The notes under the pieces are model-generated. The model saw nothing but the letters and a program-made list of their open reading frames with translations. It did no database searches and had not been told where the DNA came from. Made by a program: the position numbers and the translations under genes. Shown here piece by piece: positions 8,682-18,106 of a stretch of 33,213 nt of DNA (the first letter of the stretch is position 1; each line of letters starts with the position of its first letter). The DNA is taken from assembly GCA_028695145.1 (NCBI GenBank), contig JAQVJP010000008.1:11448-44660 (forward strand), written 5' to 3'. This DNA comes from Eubacteriales bacterium (GTDB lineage: Bacteria; Bacillota; Clostridia; Saccharofermentanales; UBA5734).

Positions 8682-9773
8682 TTATCTCCTGGTTTGTTTA
8701 ATGATCTCCTCAGCAATTGCGGAAATCGGCAATTGTTTATCTACAGCACCAAGGTCATAAGCAACCTTAGGCATACCATAGACAACACATGATTGTTCAT
8801 TCTGTCCAATGGTTTTCGCTCCCTGCTGATGCATTGCCAGCAGACCCTTCGCTCCATCAGCGCCCATACCTGTCAGAATAACGCCAAGCGAAGAGCGCCC
8901 GGCACTGGCCGCGACTGAATCAAATAAAACATCAACAGAAGGACAATGGCCACTGACACGTTCACCTTTCTGTGAACGAATATAAAAACTGCCATCAGTT
9001 GATTTCATCAGCCGCATATGAAAATCACCGGCAGCGATTATAACTCTTCCGGGAATAACCTTATCATGATCTTCTGCTTCTTTTACCTCAAGAGCACAAG
9101 ACTGATTTAATCTCTGAGCATACATCTGTGTGAATACAGGCGGCATATGCTGTACAACAACAATTCCGGGCATATCAACAGGCAGCGCCTTGATTATCTC
9201 ATAGAGTGCCTCCGTTCCACCTGTAGATGCTCCCATGGCAATAACTTTTACAGCTGATCCGGAAGCTGAAGAAGCAGCTGAAACCATGTTGCTTCTATTT
9301 GTGACAGGTGTACCAACATCAGCAGCCTTATTAGATCCACCGGCATTCATACGGGCAGCGGCACGACCGGCACGACGGTTTGCGGTAGACGATATTTTAA
9401 TTTTTATTTTCAGATCATTGATAAATATCCCGTAGCCCATACCCATTTTGGCATCTGGTTTAGCGACAAAATCGACAGCACCGGCGCTCAAGGCATCAAA
9501 CACAATATTATTAGCGGAACTGACCACAACAACAGGAATATCAAACTGCGGCATGACCTTCTTGAGAAAATCAATACCATTCATACCTGGCATCTCAACA
9601 TCAAGCGTAATAACATCCGGATTGGTTCGCTCAATAACATGTATCGCGGCGTCTGCGTCGGGCGCTTCGCCTACAACCTCAAGATCAGGATCCTGTCCCA
9701 GATGTGTACGCATAGCCTGGCGAAAAAAAGCAGAATCGTCTATGACCATGACTCTAATTTTATTTTTAAGCAT
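8682..9773 (-). CDS. cheB: Chemotaxis response regulator and protein-glutamate methylesterase CheB
   Basis: The 363-residue protein has an N-terminal receiver domain (about 5-122) with phospho-acceptor D58 in TLDVEMPG, an Ala/Ser/Gly-rich linker (about 130-173), and a C-terminal methylesterase domain (about 175-360). The catalytic triad is visible as S183 in GASTGG, H209 in VVQHMP and D306 in LTGMGADG. CheB removes methyl groups from, or deamidates, chemoreceptor glutamates/glutamines to reset adaptation after phosphorylation by CheA. The gene starts 12 bases after cheR with a strong AAGGAG site that follows the cheR stop. The pairing with cheR, cheA and an MCP gene supports a complete methylation adaptation loop. 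Confidence 0.97.
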   Translation of the reverse strand: MLKNKIRVMVIDDSAFFRQAMRTHLGQDPDLEVVGEAPDADAAIHVIERTNPDVITLDVEMPGMNGIDFLKKVMPQFDIPVVVVSSANNIVFDALSAGAVDFVAKPDAKMGMGYGIFINDLKIKIKISSTANRRAGRAAARMNAGGSNKAADVGTPVTNRSNMVSAASSASGSAVKVIAMGASTGGTEALYEIIKALPVDMPGIVVVQHMPPVFTQMYAQRLNQSCALEVKEAEDHDKVIPGRVIIAAGDFHMRLMKSTDGSFYIRSQKGERVSGHCPSVDVLFDSVAASAGRSSLGVILTGMGADGAKGLLAMHQQGAKTIGQNEQSCVVYGMPKVAYDLGAVDKQLPISAIAEEIIKQTRR

Positions 9774-9785
9774 TTAAGTTTCTCC

Positions 9786-10607
9786 TTACATCAGTTGTGG
9801 TTTGCGATAAATCGAAGGGCTTATATATTCGAAGCCCTGCAGATTTCTGCCCAGAGTCTCTGAATGACTGATGAAGAAATAGCCACCCGGCTCTAGAGCA
9901 TCAAAATACTTTTTAACCAATATCTGACGCGTCGGTTCGTCGAAATATATCATAACATTCCGGCAGAAGATAAAATGAAACTTTTTCTTAAACGGAAAAG
10001 GGTTCATAAGGTTGAAGCTACGGAATAAAATCATGTCTTTTATCTGATGTGTGATCTGAAACTGACCGTTTTCGTCAGGCTTGTGGAAGTAGCGTCGCAA
10101 CCATTCCTGAGGAATATCAGCGACCTGATCTGCTTCATAGATACCGCTTGATGCCTTCAACAGAATTTTATTTGAGATATCGGTCGCCAAGAGCTGAACA
10201 TTCCAACTGTTTCGATCAATCCCCAGAGCATCCGAAAAAGTCATCGCCAGTGTATATGGTTCCTCACCAGATGAGCAGCCAGCACTCCAACCGCGTATAT
10301 CCTTAGATTTAAGCCAGGTTTTAAGATCTGGCAGCATACGCTGGCGAACGAAGTCGAAGTGATCCTTTTCTCTGAGAAAAAAAGTATGGTTAGTTGTAAT
10401 ACGTTCCACAAACTGGCGATGCATTTCACCAGTTTTATCCTGATTCAGAGCATCCAGATACTCGCTATAATTACTATAGCCACGCTGCTGGACCACCATG
10501 CTTAGACGTCCTTCGAGCAGGACTTTTTTTTCCTTGCCCATATGGATGCCTACTTTTTCCTTAATATACTTGACTAATCTGTCAAATTCACCAGGACTCA
10601 ACTGCAT
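9786..10607 (-). CDS. cheR: Chemotaxis protein methyltransferase CheR
   Basis: This 273-residue enzyme transfers methyl groups from S-adenosylmethionine to glutamates on chemoreceptors. The N-terminal helical domain covers about 1-75, and the SAM-binding Rossmann domain about 77-270, with the signature GCSSGEEPYT at 110-119 and FCRNVMIYF at 214-222. The length is typical for a CheR without a TPR extension. It lies 30 bases downstream of the chemoreceptor gene, which is its likely substrate, and directly upstream of cheB. The start ATG follows GAGAGG about 12 bases upstream and an AGG directly adjacent, so spacing is not ideal, but no better start fits the conserved N-terminus. Confidence 0.97.
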   Translation of the reverse strand: MQLSPGEFDRLVKYIKEKVGIHMGKEKKVLLEGRLSMVVQQRGYSNYSEYLDALNQDKTGEMHRQFVERITTNHTFFLREKDHFDFVRQRMLPDLKTWLKSKDIRGWSAGCSSGEEPYTLAMTFSDALGIDRNSWNVQLLATDISNKILLKASSGIYEADQVADIPQEWLRRYFHKPDENGQFQITHQIKDMILFRSFNLMNPFPFKKKFHFIFCRNVMIYFDEPTRQILVKKYFDALEPGGYFFISHSETLGRNLQGFEYISPSIYRKPQLM

Positions 10608-10637
10608 ACCTGATCAATCCTCTCACTAATTCATTCT

Positions 10638-13586
10638 TTAAAACAATACTTCAATATCATCATCTGATAAATCAGACTCGGATAGCTCCTGAATTGGTGT
10701 AATTTCTTGAGATTCAGGATCAGCCACACTCATGTCAGCAGAAGCTTCTTCGGTATTTTCCATTTCCTCTGATTCGGCTTCTTCGACAACTGTCAAATCA
10801 TTGTAATAAACAGCATCCCCATTGTCAGAAACATCATCTGTATTTACAGTATCCTCTTCAGTATCCGCTGTTATATCTACTTCAGTCCTTTTGTTCATTT
10901 CATAGCTATTACCGTAACCGGCTTCTGCGGCAGCAAGACGGAACTGGCTCAGTGCCTCATTCAGAGTTCTGGCCTGATTCATCAGAGCTTCACTGGCCGC
11001 GGCACTCTCTTCAGAAGTAGCACTATTATTCTGAACGACTCTTGACACCTGGTCAATTCCGCTCATGATCTGACTAAGACCACTTGCCTGTTCATTGGAA
11101 GCAGTAGCTATGTCATTAACCAGCTGAGATGTTTCTTCAATACTACCAACTATTTGTGTAAGAGCTTTAGCGGTTTCGTCGGCAATCTTATTACCTGCTT
11201 TGACCTTGGATAAAGTACTTTCAATATATGAGGTTGTTTCTTTTGCCGCGTTCGCACTTCTCATAGCAAGATTACGTACTTCTTCAGCAACAACAGCGAA
11301 ACCACGTCCGTGCTGACCAGCTCTGGCAGCTTCTACTGCAGCGTTTAACGCCAGAATATTTGTCTGGAAGGCGATATCATCAATTACTTTGATTATTTTA
11401 CCAATATTAGATGAAGCGGCATCGATATCCTTCATAGCCAGCTGCATCTGTTCCATCTGTCCATTACCCTGTTCCGCGGCGTTTTTGGCCTGAAGAGCTA
11501 ATTCGCTTGCGTTTCTGGCATGGCTGGCGTTTGACTTGGTCGCGCTTGTAACCTCTGTGATAGAAGCTGACAATTCCTCAACCGAGCTGGCCTGTTCCGT
11601 CGCACCCTGTGACAATGTCATACTGCCATGTGAAATTTGAGTTGATCCGGCAGCTACCTCATCAGCAGTCTTAGCTATATCACTGAGAATCGCGCTCATC
11701 GATTCAACGGTTCTATTTATCGCCTGACTGATTTCCTGATATTCGCCTTCATAGCCGCCCTGCATGCTCATGGTCAGGTCACCATCGGCCATAGCTGACA
11801 GCACCTGTTTTATCTCCTGCAGCGGAGCGGAAATTGCCCTGAGAGCTCCGTTAAGGTTCTCAACAACATCAGCATAAGCACCTTTATATTCAGAGGAATC
11901 AGCTTGATAATCAAGATTACCTGTCTGTGCGGCATCCGCAACAGAACTTGCGGCTTCACCAAGTTTCTGAACAGATTCCATCATGCTGACTATCGAAGGC
12001 AGTAGTTTATTATTTTCATCAGCTGCTTCAAGTTTCTCATAGAGATTTGGCAACGATGAGAAATCACCTTCAGCGACTGCTATACAAGAATTCTGCACAT
12101 ATGTGAAGACTTTACGAACCATATTTATCTGATGAGCAAGATCCTTAAAAGCTCCTTTATACTCACCGGTCATGCCAACCGTGACATCACTGAAGGAAAT
12201 CCTTCTAAGTACCTCGCCAGCCTCAGTAAGAGGTACAGTCATGGTATCAAGGGTGTTATTTACACCTTGAATAATGTCACGATAAGCACCTTCAAATTTA
12301 GCTACATTACCACGCTTCTCAAGATTACCTTCCGCGGCTTCAGCAGTCAGTTCATTTGTTTCTTTTACAAGAGCGTCAAGTCGGTTAACAACACGCAGCA
12401 CACTGCGGCTGAGCTCGTCCTTATCTGAACGTTCCTCTATTGCGACCCTGAGGTTGCCTGCCGCTATCTGCTTCATAGCTTTGGTTTTTTCACGCAGGCT
12501 GTCAATTATGCTCTGTGTCGCTCTGGCAAGACTACCGAGCTCATCTTCTCTTGATTTAAGATGATCGGCAACATCACGCTCCGTATTACCAAGTCCAAGA
12601 TCGGTGATATCATGAGATACCACTTCAATTGGATTACTGACATTTTTAGCTATTACATATGACAAAATGATGCTTAAGGCAACGAAGACAGCGGCCAGAA
12701 TCATGGCAATGATGCCAAGCGTAGTAACACTGCCAAACAGCTCGTTCTTAGGAGCAACTATAGCCAGCGCCCATCCAGTGGTGGTGATTGGACGATATGA
12801 GGCCGAGTAGGTGACTCCATTGAAACTATACTCTTCACTACCGGTTTGCTGTTGAATCATCTTCTTTTCCATCTCGATCATTTCAGCAGAAGCATGTTCA
12901 TTCGGACCGGTTTCGATATTATTATGACTATTTGTAACGAGATCCTGCTTAAGATGGCCGATAGTATCACCTGTTGAACTAAGAAGATAAGCATAACCAG
13001 TCTCACCAACACTGATATCAGATACTATAACGCTCAACTCTGAAGCCGGTCTGGCAGCCCCAAGCACGCCAACTACATCACCAGTATTATCCTTAATCGG
13101 CACAACGAAGAATACATTGAGTTGATTATTGGCACGGCTGATCAGCGGATCAGAAACAACATTTTTCCCAAGCATCGCCTGTTGGAAATAATCACGATCA
13201 GCTATATTGATTCTTGTCCCATCGGATGTGAAACCGGCACCATCGGCGTCTGCGACATAAGCGTAGAGATGCCCGCTATGTGAAGCAAAATCATTTATCA
13301 GCTTGCGGATACGCCCCCAATTGGCAACGAGATCTCTAAACTGATCGTTGGAAGTCACAGCTTCAAGCCCGGACCAATAACCTGTTATTCTCTCTTCAAT
13401 GATCCTTCTGGTCTGCTGGGTCTGCGAAGTCATTGAATTGTCAATCTGTTCGATCATGGCATTTCTGGCCAGCAAATAACTGACAGCGGTAAGGCTCAGA
13501 CAGCTAAACGCAACCAGAAGCGCGATCATGGACATTAGTCTACCTTTGATACTCTTAAACTTGATCAGATTACTCAGACGCGACAT
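10638..13586 (-). CDS. Methyl-accepting chemotaxis protein with poly-HAMP linker and acidic tail
   Basis: This 982-residue chemoreceptor starts at 13586, where GGGAGGGG lies eight bases ahead of ATG; a longer in-frame reading to 13694 has no such site. The order is a membrane segment (about 16-40), an extracellular Cache-type sensor (about 45-280, with DRDYFQQA and [10 protein letters not shown] features), a second membrane segment (about 285-312), a HAMP domain, further HAMP-like repeats (about 371-385, 414-490, 551-630) and a signalling hairpin (about 640-880). The tip, around [20 protein letters not shown], is conserved. The last 80 or so residues are strongly acidic and end in EVLF; the NWETF-type CheR tether is not present. 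The ligand is unknown; Cache domains bind small molecules. A 191-base gap separates it from cheW, in which I see no confident promoter. It sits inside the che operon. Confidence 0.95.
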   Translation of the reverse strand: MSRLSNLIKFKSIKGRLMSMIALLVAFSCLSLTAVSYLLARNAMIEQIDNSMTSQTQQTRRIIEERITGYWSGLEAVTSNDQFRDLVANWGRIRKLINDFASHSGHLYAYVADADGAGFTSDGTRINIADRDYFQQAMLGKNVVSDPLISRANNQLNVFFVVPIKDNTGDVVGVLGAARPASELSVIVSDISVGETGYAYLLSSTGDTIGHLKQDLVTNSHNNIETGPNEHASAEMIEMEKKMIQQQTGSEEYSFNGVTYSASYRPITTTGWALAIVAPKNELFGSVTTLGIIAMILAAVFVALSIILSYVIAKNVSNPIEVVSHDITDLGLGNTERDVADHLKSREDELGSLARATQSIIDSLREKTKAMKQIAAGNLRVAIEERSDKDELSRSVLRVVNRLDALVKETNELTAEAAEGNLEKRGNVAKFEGAYRDIIQGVNNTLDTMTVPLTEAGEVLRRISFSDVTVGMTGEYKGAFKDLAHQINMVRKVFTYVQNSCIAVAEGDFSSLPNLYEKLEAADENNKLLPSIVSMMESVQKLGEAASSVADAAQTGNLDYQADSSEYKGAYADVVENLNGALRAISAPLQEIKQVLSAMADGDLTMSMQGGYEGEYQEISQAINRTVESMSAILSDIAKTADEVAAGSTQISHGSMTLSQGATEQASSVEELSASITEVTSATKSNASHARNASELALQAKNAAEQGNGQMEQMQLAMKDIDAASSNIGKIIKVIDDIAFQTNILALNAAVEAARAGQHGRGFAVVAEEVRNLAMRSANAAKETTSYIESTLSKVKAGNKIADETAKALTQIVGSIEETSQLVNDIATASNEQASGLSQIMSGIDQVSRVVQNNSATSEESAAASEALMNQARTLNEALSQFRLAAAEAGYGNSYEMNKRTEVDITADTEEDTVNTDDVSDNGDAVYYNDLTVVEEAESEEMENTEEASADMSVADPESQEITPIQELSESDLSDDDIEVLF

Positions 13587-13777
13587 GTTGTTACCCCTCC
13601 CGAATTTCGCAATTCTTTCAAAATCAAATTTCCCGTCAAATATGATTACAGCGTGTTTCCCTCTGATGATGTTTCCAAATTCTGATCTAAACAACTCAAA
13701 AAAGGAAATACACCCGGAACGACACGCCGCTTTAATAAATGTCGTATCAAAATACCATAATATTCAAATGAACAGCA

Positions 13778-14269
13778 TCAGCTATCAAGCAAAGCTCCAT
13801 ACTCTTCTTTTGTCAGTATACGGTCACAGTCAATCAGAAGTTTTATATCTTCCCCAACCTTGCCAATACCGTTTATGAACCTATTACTAAAGCCGGTTCT
13901 ACCATCAGGTGGCAGCTCAATATTATTGCCGTCTATATTAAGAACTTCAGAAACCTGATCAACAATTAGTCCAACAGATACTTCCCTGATATCAACTACT
14001 ATGATACAGGTTCTATCATGATACTCCTGAAGAGGTTTCTTGAAGCGGGCACGCATATCAAGAACAGGAATAATCTTGCCGCGCAGATTAATAATACCTC
14101 GTAGATATGACGGCATATCAGGCACTTCAGTAATCGATTGCATACCAATGATCTCAGTTACATATCTTATCTCAATACCATATGTTTCATCTCCGAGCTG
14201 AAATGTGAGGTACTTACCTTGCATACTATCTTCATCCATCAGTCTTTCCATTGTTCTATCTTCATGCAT
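13778..14269 (-). CDS. cheW: Chemotaxis coupling protein CheW
   Basis: The 163-residue protein is a single CheW-like SH3-type domain (about 17-155) that bridges chemoreceptors and the kinase CheA. Family hallmarks seen are YLTFQLGDETYGIEI near the N-terminus, the EVPDMPSYLRGIINLRGKII block, and the GLIVDQVSEVL segment. The first 15 residues are an extra hydrophilic leader; an internal ATG at residue 11 or 16 could also serve, but the ATG at 14269 is nine bases from a strong AAGGAGG that is made by the end of cheA. Only two bases separate it from the cheA stop, so translation is probably coupled. Confidence 0.96.
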   Translation of the reverse strand: MHEDRTMERLMDEDSMQGKYLTFQLGDETYGIEIRYVTEIIGMQSITEVPDMPSYLRGIINLRGKIIPVLDMRARFKKPLQEYHDRTCIIVVDIREVSVGLIVDQVSEVLNIDGNNIELPPDGRTGFSNRFINGIGKVGEDIKLLIDCDRILTKEEYGALLDS

Positions 14270-14271
14270 GA

Positions 14272-16596
14272 TTACTTGCCTCCTTCTCTACGTTGACGCT
14301 CAACAAGACCGTTAATATCCAATATCAGGCTGATCGTGCCGTCACCAAGAATAGTACATCCCGTGACACCCTCAATATGACCAAGATATATCGGAACCGG
14401 TTTAACAACAACCTGATGCTCGCCAACCAGCTGATCAGCGAAGATACAGACATTACGGCTCTCATGCTCAACGACCAGTAATATACCCTCAGCCAGATCA
14501 GTAACTGCATCCTTAATATCAAAAGTCCGATGCAATCTTATTACTTCATGACTCTTGCCACGAATCATAATCAACTCATTGCCATCTGAATCCATAATCA
14601 ACTTTTCGTCACGGACGCGGAACGCTTCACGAATCAACGTAATAGGAATTGTATAACGTTTATTGCTGACGGTAATCTCCATACCATCAATTATAGCCAG
14701 TGTCAGAGGAATCTTGATCTGGAAAGCTGTACCCTTACCTGGTTCACTGTCAATTGACAGCTTACCACCTATTTTTTCAAGATTTTTAGTGACGACATCC
14801 ATACCTACGCCGCGTCCGGAATACTCAGTTACTTCTTCTTTTGTCGAGAATCCAGGCATCAGAACGTAATTCCAGACTTCACGATCAGTGAGATCCTTAC
14901 CATCATTATCAATCAATCCGTTCTCTCGTGCTTTCTTAATGATGCTATCACGGTTCATACCACGACCATCATCACGAACGGTCAGCCATACATCGCCGCC
15001 CTCAGTACGAGCTTCAAGGAAAATAGTGCCAACCTCAGGTTTACCAACCTGAGCTCTAACTTCAGCCGGTTCCAGGCCATGATCAAGCGAATTACGGATT
15101 AAATGCATCAACGGATCAGAGATAGAATCAATAACGTTCTTATCTACCTCGGTTTCTTCACCGCTTATTTTCAGAATAACCTGTTTGTTAAGTTTTCGGC
15201 TCATATCACGCACAATTCGCTGCATACTCTGAAATGTCCCACCTATTGGTACCATTCGAATAGACATAACAATATCCTGAAGCTCGGAAGTAATCTTCTT
15301 GAGCTGATTTGCAGCTTTTTCGAATCCTTTGAGATTCTCAGTCAGCTTAGCAATTTCAGGGTGATTGATAACCATCATTTCCGAGATAACAAGCTCACCA
15401 ACAACATTCATTAACATATCAAGCTTATTAACATTGACACTGATAAAATTCTGTTTAGCAAGACTGCGGACGCCAGCTACCTTCTGATCAGTACCATTTG
15501 TCGCTACGGAGCCACCATTGGCAGAACCTGAAGCTGCTGCGGACAAATCAACGGCAGGAACTTCCTGTCCCATGAGTTTTCTGGTTTCATCATCTATCTC
15601 AGAATCGCCAATCATGTCACGCTCTGCAGCGGTCAATTTTCGCATTTGTTCATCCAAGACAGATGAGTTGACACCATTGCCTTGAGAATCAACTCTAAGA
15701 GGCTGCCTGACAACAGGCTCATATACTTCAACATTCTTAACATAGAGAACATTGGATTCAAGATATTGCAACAATTCCTGTGGTGACATACGCGTATCAA
15801 GCCAGGCTGTAAAACCATTGTCATGAACAAAAGGAGTTGCGACATCATCAGCGTCAAGATCGGCCGGTTCCTGACTGAGAATTCTTGCGACTTCTTCCAG
15901 TCTTGTAACCGCGGTAAAAGCACGCAAATTCTCCATCTGGCAATTCTCATCGAAGTTCATCCAGACCTGATAGTCATAATCCTGAGCATTCTCAGCCACA
16001 CTATCATCAGCATCAGGGATGCCGCGTGCATGACTCATCTGAACGTTAGTATTTGAAAATACCGGAGCCGCAGTCGAAGCCGCTGGCGACTTATCTTCCG
16101 ATGAGTTTGTCAAACCGGCGCTAACAGATTCACTATTATTGACAGTTGAACTATTACCTGCAGCAGTTAAGTCAGCAGGGGCACCAGCTTCACTGCTATG
16201 TAATTCTTTTAAATAAGCTTCGATACCATCAACGACATCACTGGCATCCATCGCAGCCGGTTCACCAGCTTCAATACGCTCGATTTCAACCTTCATCTCA
16301 TCAAGTACAGCCAGAACAATATCGCTCAGCCTCATGAAATCAAGTTCAGGATCCTTGTCGCGGATAAAGAAAAAGAGATCTTCCACCTTATGTGCTGTTT
16401 TCGACAGCATGCCATATTCCATCATGGCAGATGAGCCCTTGATGGTATGCATAACCCGGAATATCTCATTGATCGCTTCTTCATCGAATTGACGTCTGGC
16501 TTCACAATCCACCAGAATCAATTCGGCCTTTTCCAGAAGGCTGTTACTCTCATAGAGAAATGCTTCCAGTAAAGGATCAGTATTCATATTTGCCAT
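14272..16596 (-). CDS. cheA: Chemotaxis sensor histidine kinase CheA
   Basis: The 774-residue kinase phosphorylates CheY and CheB in response to receptor state. Domains in order are P1 histidine phosphotransfer (about 5-130, phosphorylated H50 in HTIKGSSAMM), a Ser/Ala-rich linker (about 135-200), a ferredoxin-like P2 response-regulator docking domain (about 205-295), P3 dimerisation (about 383-445), P4 kinase with N-box RNSLDHGLE at 501-509, DDGRGMN at 542-548 and GRGVGMDVV at 594-602, and a P5 CheW-like domain (about 632-768). All catalytic motifs are intact and the length is normal. It starts 12 bases after cheY with AGGTG as the binding site; an alternative ATG three codons later cannot be excluded. 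It is followed two bases later by cheW. Confidence 0.98.
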   Translation of the reverse strand: MANMNTDPLLEAFLYESNSLLEKAELILVDCEARRQFDEEAINEIFRVMHTIKGSSAMMEYGMLSKTAHKVEDLFFFIRDKDPELDFMRLSDIVLAVLDEMKVEIERIEAGEPAAMDASDVVDGIEAYLKELHSSEAGAPADLTAAGNSSTVNNSESVSAGLTNSSEDKSPAASTAAPVFSNTNVQMSHARGIPDADDSVAENAQDYDYQVWMNFDENCQMENLRAFTAVTRLEEVARILSQEPADLDADDVATPFVHDNGFTAWLDTRMSPQELLQYLESNVLYVKNVEVYEPVVRQPLRVDSQGNGVNSSVLDEQMRKLTAAERDMIGDSEIDDETRKLMGQEVPAVDLSAAASGSANGGSVATNGTDQKVAGVRSLAKQNFISVNVNKLDMLMNVVGELVISEMMVINHPEIAKLTENLKGFEKAANQLKKITSELQDIVMSIRMVPIGGTFQSMQRIVRDMSRKLNKQVILKISGEETEVDKNVIDSISDPLMHLIRNSLDHGLEPAEVRAQVGKPEVGTIFLEARTEGGDVWLTVRDDGRGMNRDSIIKKARENGLIDNDGKDLTDREVWNYVLMPGFSTKEEVTEYSGRGVGMDVVTKNLEKIGGKLSIDSEPGKGTAFQIKIPLTLAIIDGMEITVSNKRYTIPITLIREAFRVRDEKLIMDSDGNELIMIRGKSHEVIRLHRTFDIKDAVTDLAEGILLVVEHESRNVCIFADQLVGEHQVVVKPVPIYLGHIEGVTGCTILGDGTISLILDINGLVERQRREGGK

Positions 16597-16608
16597 GATA
16601 ACACCTGC

Positions 16609-16962
16609 TTACAGTTTTGCCAGAGCGGCTATGACGGTTTCTTCCTTAAACGGTTTAACAATGAAGCCCTTAGCTCCAGACATAACAGCTTCCTTAACCA
16701 TTCCCTGCTGACCCATCGCGGTCATCATGACAATTTTAGCGTCGCTGTTTATCTGCATGATTGCTTTTAAAGCGGCAAGACCATCCATCTCTGGCATTGT
16801 AATATCCATAGTTACTATGTCAGGTTTTAGCTCATTGTATTTTACAACCGCTACCTTGCCATTTTCAGCTTCCCCAATCACGGAGTAACCGTTCTTCTCC
16901 AACATGTTTTTGATGGTAACACGCATAAACGCGGCATCATCTACGACCAAAACAGTTTTCAT
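16609..16962 (-). CDS. cheY: Chemotaxis response regulator CheY
   Basis: This 117-residue stand-alone receiver domain carries the acidic pocket D8/D9, the phospho-acceptor D53 in TMDITMPEMDG, the switch threonine in MMTA (T81) and the conserved lysine in VKPF (K103). Phosphorylated CheY binds the flagellar switch to change rotation. The start at 16962 is chosen because a GGGGG lies seven bases upstream; an ATG two codons earlier would be only one base from that site. It is the first gene of the chemotaxis operon, downstream of a candidate sigma-28 promoter. Its sequence resembles the short CheY of Firmicutes and Thermotoga more than the enterobacterial form. Confidence 0.96.
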   Translation of the reverse strand: MKTVLVVDDAAFMRVTIKNMLEKNGYSVIGEAENGKVAVVKYNELKPDIVTMDITMPEMDGLAALKAIMQINSDAKIVMMTAMGQQGMVKEAVMSGAKGFIVKPFKEETVIAALAKL

Positions 16963-17016
16963 GTTCATGCCCCCATAATAAATTCTTAGCACTGACCTTC
17001 AACCGGTCATATTATG

Positions 17017-17043
17017 CTATCGTCGATAACCTGCAATAACTTA
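17017..17043 (-). promoter_or_regulatory. Candidate sigma-28 promoter of the chemotaxis operon
   Basis: On the minus strand the sequence reads TAAG, 15 bases, then GACGATAG, against the sigma-28/sigma-D consensus TAAA-N15-GCCGATAT (3 of 4 and 6 of 8). It lies about 55 bases upstream of the cheY start. A sigma-A-like TTGCAG-N16-TAATAT overlaps it (17009-17036), so the operon may respond to both sigma factors. Confidence 0.65.
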
Positions 17044-17045
17044 AC

Positions 17046-17101
17046 AAAAAAAATAAATAAAAATGCCTCAGCCAAAATATTCATATTTCAGCCTCAGCAT
17101 T
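17046..17101 (-). terminator. Imperfect hairpin with long U-tract after the fliD operon
   Basis: On the minus strand an outer five-base stem (AATGC with GCATT), a wobble-rich middle and an inner AAATAT-GA-ATATTT stem form a hairpin at 17062-17101. It is followed by a run of 17 T and A bases, mostly T (17046-17063). It lies just past the stop of the YaaR-family gene, the right place to end the fliD-fliS-fliT-yaaR transcript before the cheY promoter. Confidence 0.65.
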
Positions 17102-17134
17102 ATCTCATAACGGCCGACTTCTTTCCAGTCGATA

Positions 17135-17590
17135 TCACAAAAAAACATCAAGAATCAAGCCGCGAATAGTATCAATTCGCTCAAGGATATCCAGCTGATC
17201 TTTTTGTTCACTGACAAGTTGTCGGGCAATCTCATCAATTTCTCTGTCAATTGTTTTAACTGTCGCAAACAGCTTATTTCTGCTGCGTGCGCTAAATGAA
17301 CTCTCCGTGTCAAAAGAAAAACCATTATCAACAGCCTCATGGAAAAATTCTGTGATCAGATTACGATACTTATAGAGCTCATTTATATCCATGCGTTCAG
17401 CCAGTTTGCTACCCTGACCAAAAATGCGATCCTGCAGATCGCTCATATATTCCTGCCAGGTATCCTGGCTGTGTTCCTTAACCTGACGGGAGAACACTTC
17501 ATTTTGCTGTGAACCGCGACGGTGCTTCTCAGCAGTCGGCTGAATAGCTGTGTCACTCGTCACACTGGCGATGGCATCAATTCTGGCCAC
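17135..17590 (-). CDS. YaaR-family (DUF327) protein, GTG start
   Basis: The 151-residue protein matches the YaaR/DUF327 family, whose function is unknown. The diagnostic part is the C-terminal two thirds: YKYRNLITEFFHEAVDNG, then a run with RSRNKLFATVKTIDREIDEI and a KDQLDILERIDTIRGLILD ending. It is a soluble, helical protein. The frame is open for a further 89 codons upstream, but that part lies across the preceding gene and is not family-like. A GTG at 17590 preceded by a G-rich GGGGGGGA site gives the length usual for the family (about 146 in Bacillus subtilis) and is chosen; an ATG six codons earlier has a poor site. It is the last gene of the fliD operon, 43 bases after the FliT-like gene. 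Confidence 0.83.
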   Translation of the reverse strand: MARIDAIASVTSDTAIQPTAEKHRRGSQQNEVFSRQVKEHSQDTWQEYMSDLQDRIFGQGSKLAERMDINELYKYRNLITEFFHEAVDNGFSFDTESSFSARSRNKLFATVKTIDREIDEIARQLVSEQKDQLDILERIDTIRGLILDVFL

Positions 17591-17633
17591 AGTTAATCCC
17601 CCCCACATCTTATCAATAACTTTATCAACAGTC

Positions 17634-18086
17634 TCAACCCTTACGATCAATAAACAAACTACCACTGTCATGAACGCTCTCACGTTCGTACGTTTGCACA
17701 ACCCGCTGATTTCTAACTTCTCTAAGCATAGCCTTATATTGCTCATTACGAAGAGTCGCGTTTTCTCTATTGACCGCGTCTTTTTGCTGAATATCAGACA
17801 AGAGCTGCTGTCTGCGGTCAAGTGCCGGTACAAGTTCCTCAGGAGCCCTCTGGTCAAGATCCAATTCCATAGCTATCTTGATTTTTCTAACCTGACGGTT
17901 CAAAACGTCAATTCGATCCATAAGTTCCTGGCGTCTATCAAGCAGTTCAGTAAACTTATCAGTATCATCCTGCTCAAGAGCTTCTGTCATCGCTTCAGTC
18001 AGACCCAGCATTTTATCCAGATCAATATTCATCTGATCAACTAACTTCTGCATTTCAAGCAGCTGATCATGCATTTCAGCATACAT
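17634..18086 (-). CDS. fliT: FliT-like flagellar chaperone (probable FliD partner)
   Basis: The 150-residue, all-helical, highly charged protein has the layout of FliT-type flagellar export chaperones: a long helical hairpin with LLDRRQELMDRIDVLNRQV in the middle and a C-terminal tail ending SGSLFIDRKG. FliT holds the cap protein FliD before export, and fliD lies two genes upstream, which supports the call. The start at 18086 follows GGAGGTGAG by seven bases; a TTG six codons earlier is possible but sits within that site. It begins 20 bases after fliS. FliT sequences are poorly conserved, so the name rests on shape and position. Confidence 0.72.
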   Translation of the reverse strand: MYAEMHDQLLEMQKLVDQMNIDLDKMLGLTEAMTEALEQDDTDKFTELLDRRQELMDRIDVLNRQVRKIKIAMELDLDQRAPEELVPALDRRQQLLSDIQQKDAVNRENATLRNEQYKAMLREVRNQRVVQTYERESVHDSGSLFIDRKG

Positions 18087-18106
18087 ACTGGGTCTCACCT
18101 CCAAAT

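Noticed and set aside
13680-13760. Possible attenuator ahead of the chemoreceptor gene: a six-base stem ACGACA/TGTCGT with a T-run further on
   Set aside because: The loop is 15 bases and the T-run begins well past the stem, so it does not fit a rho-independent terminator; no promoter or riboswitch motif accompanies it.
17591-17857. N-terminal extension of the YaaR-family open frame
   Set aside because: It overlaps the FliT-like gene, has no family similarity, and a better GTG start with a G-rich site lies at 17590.
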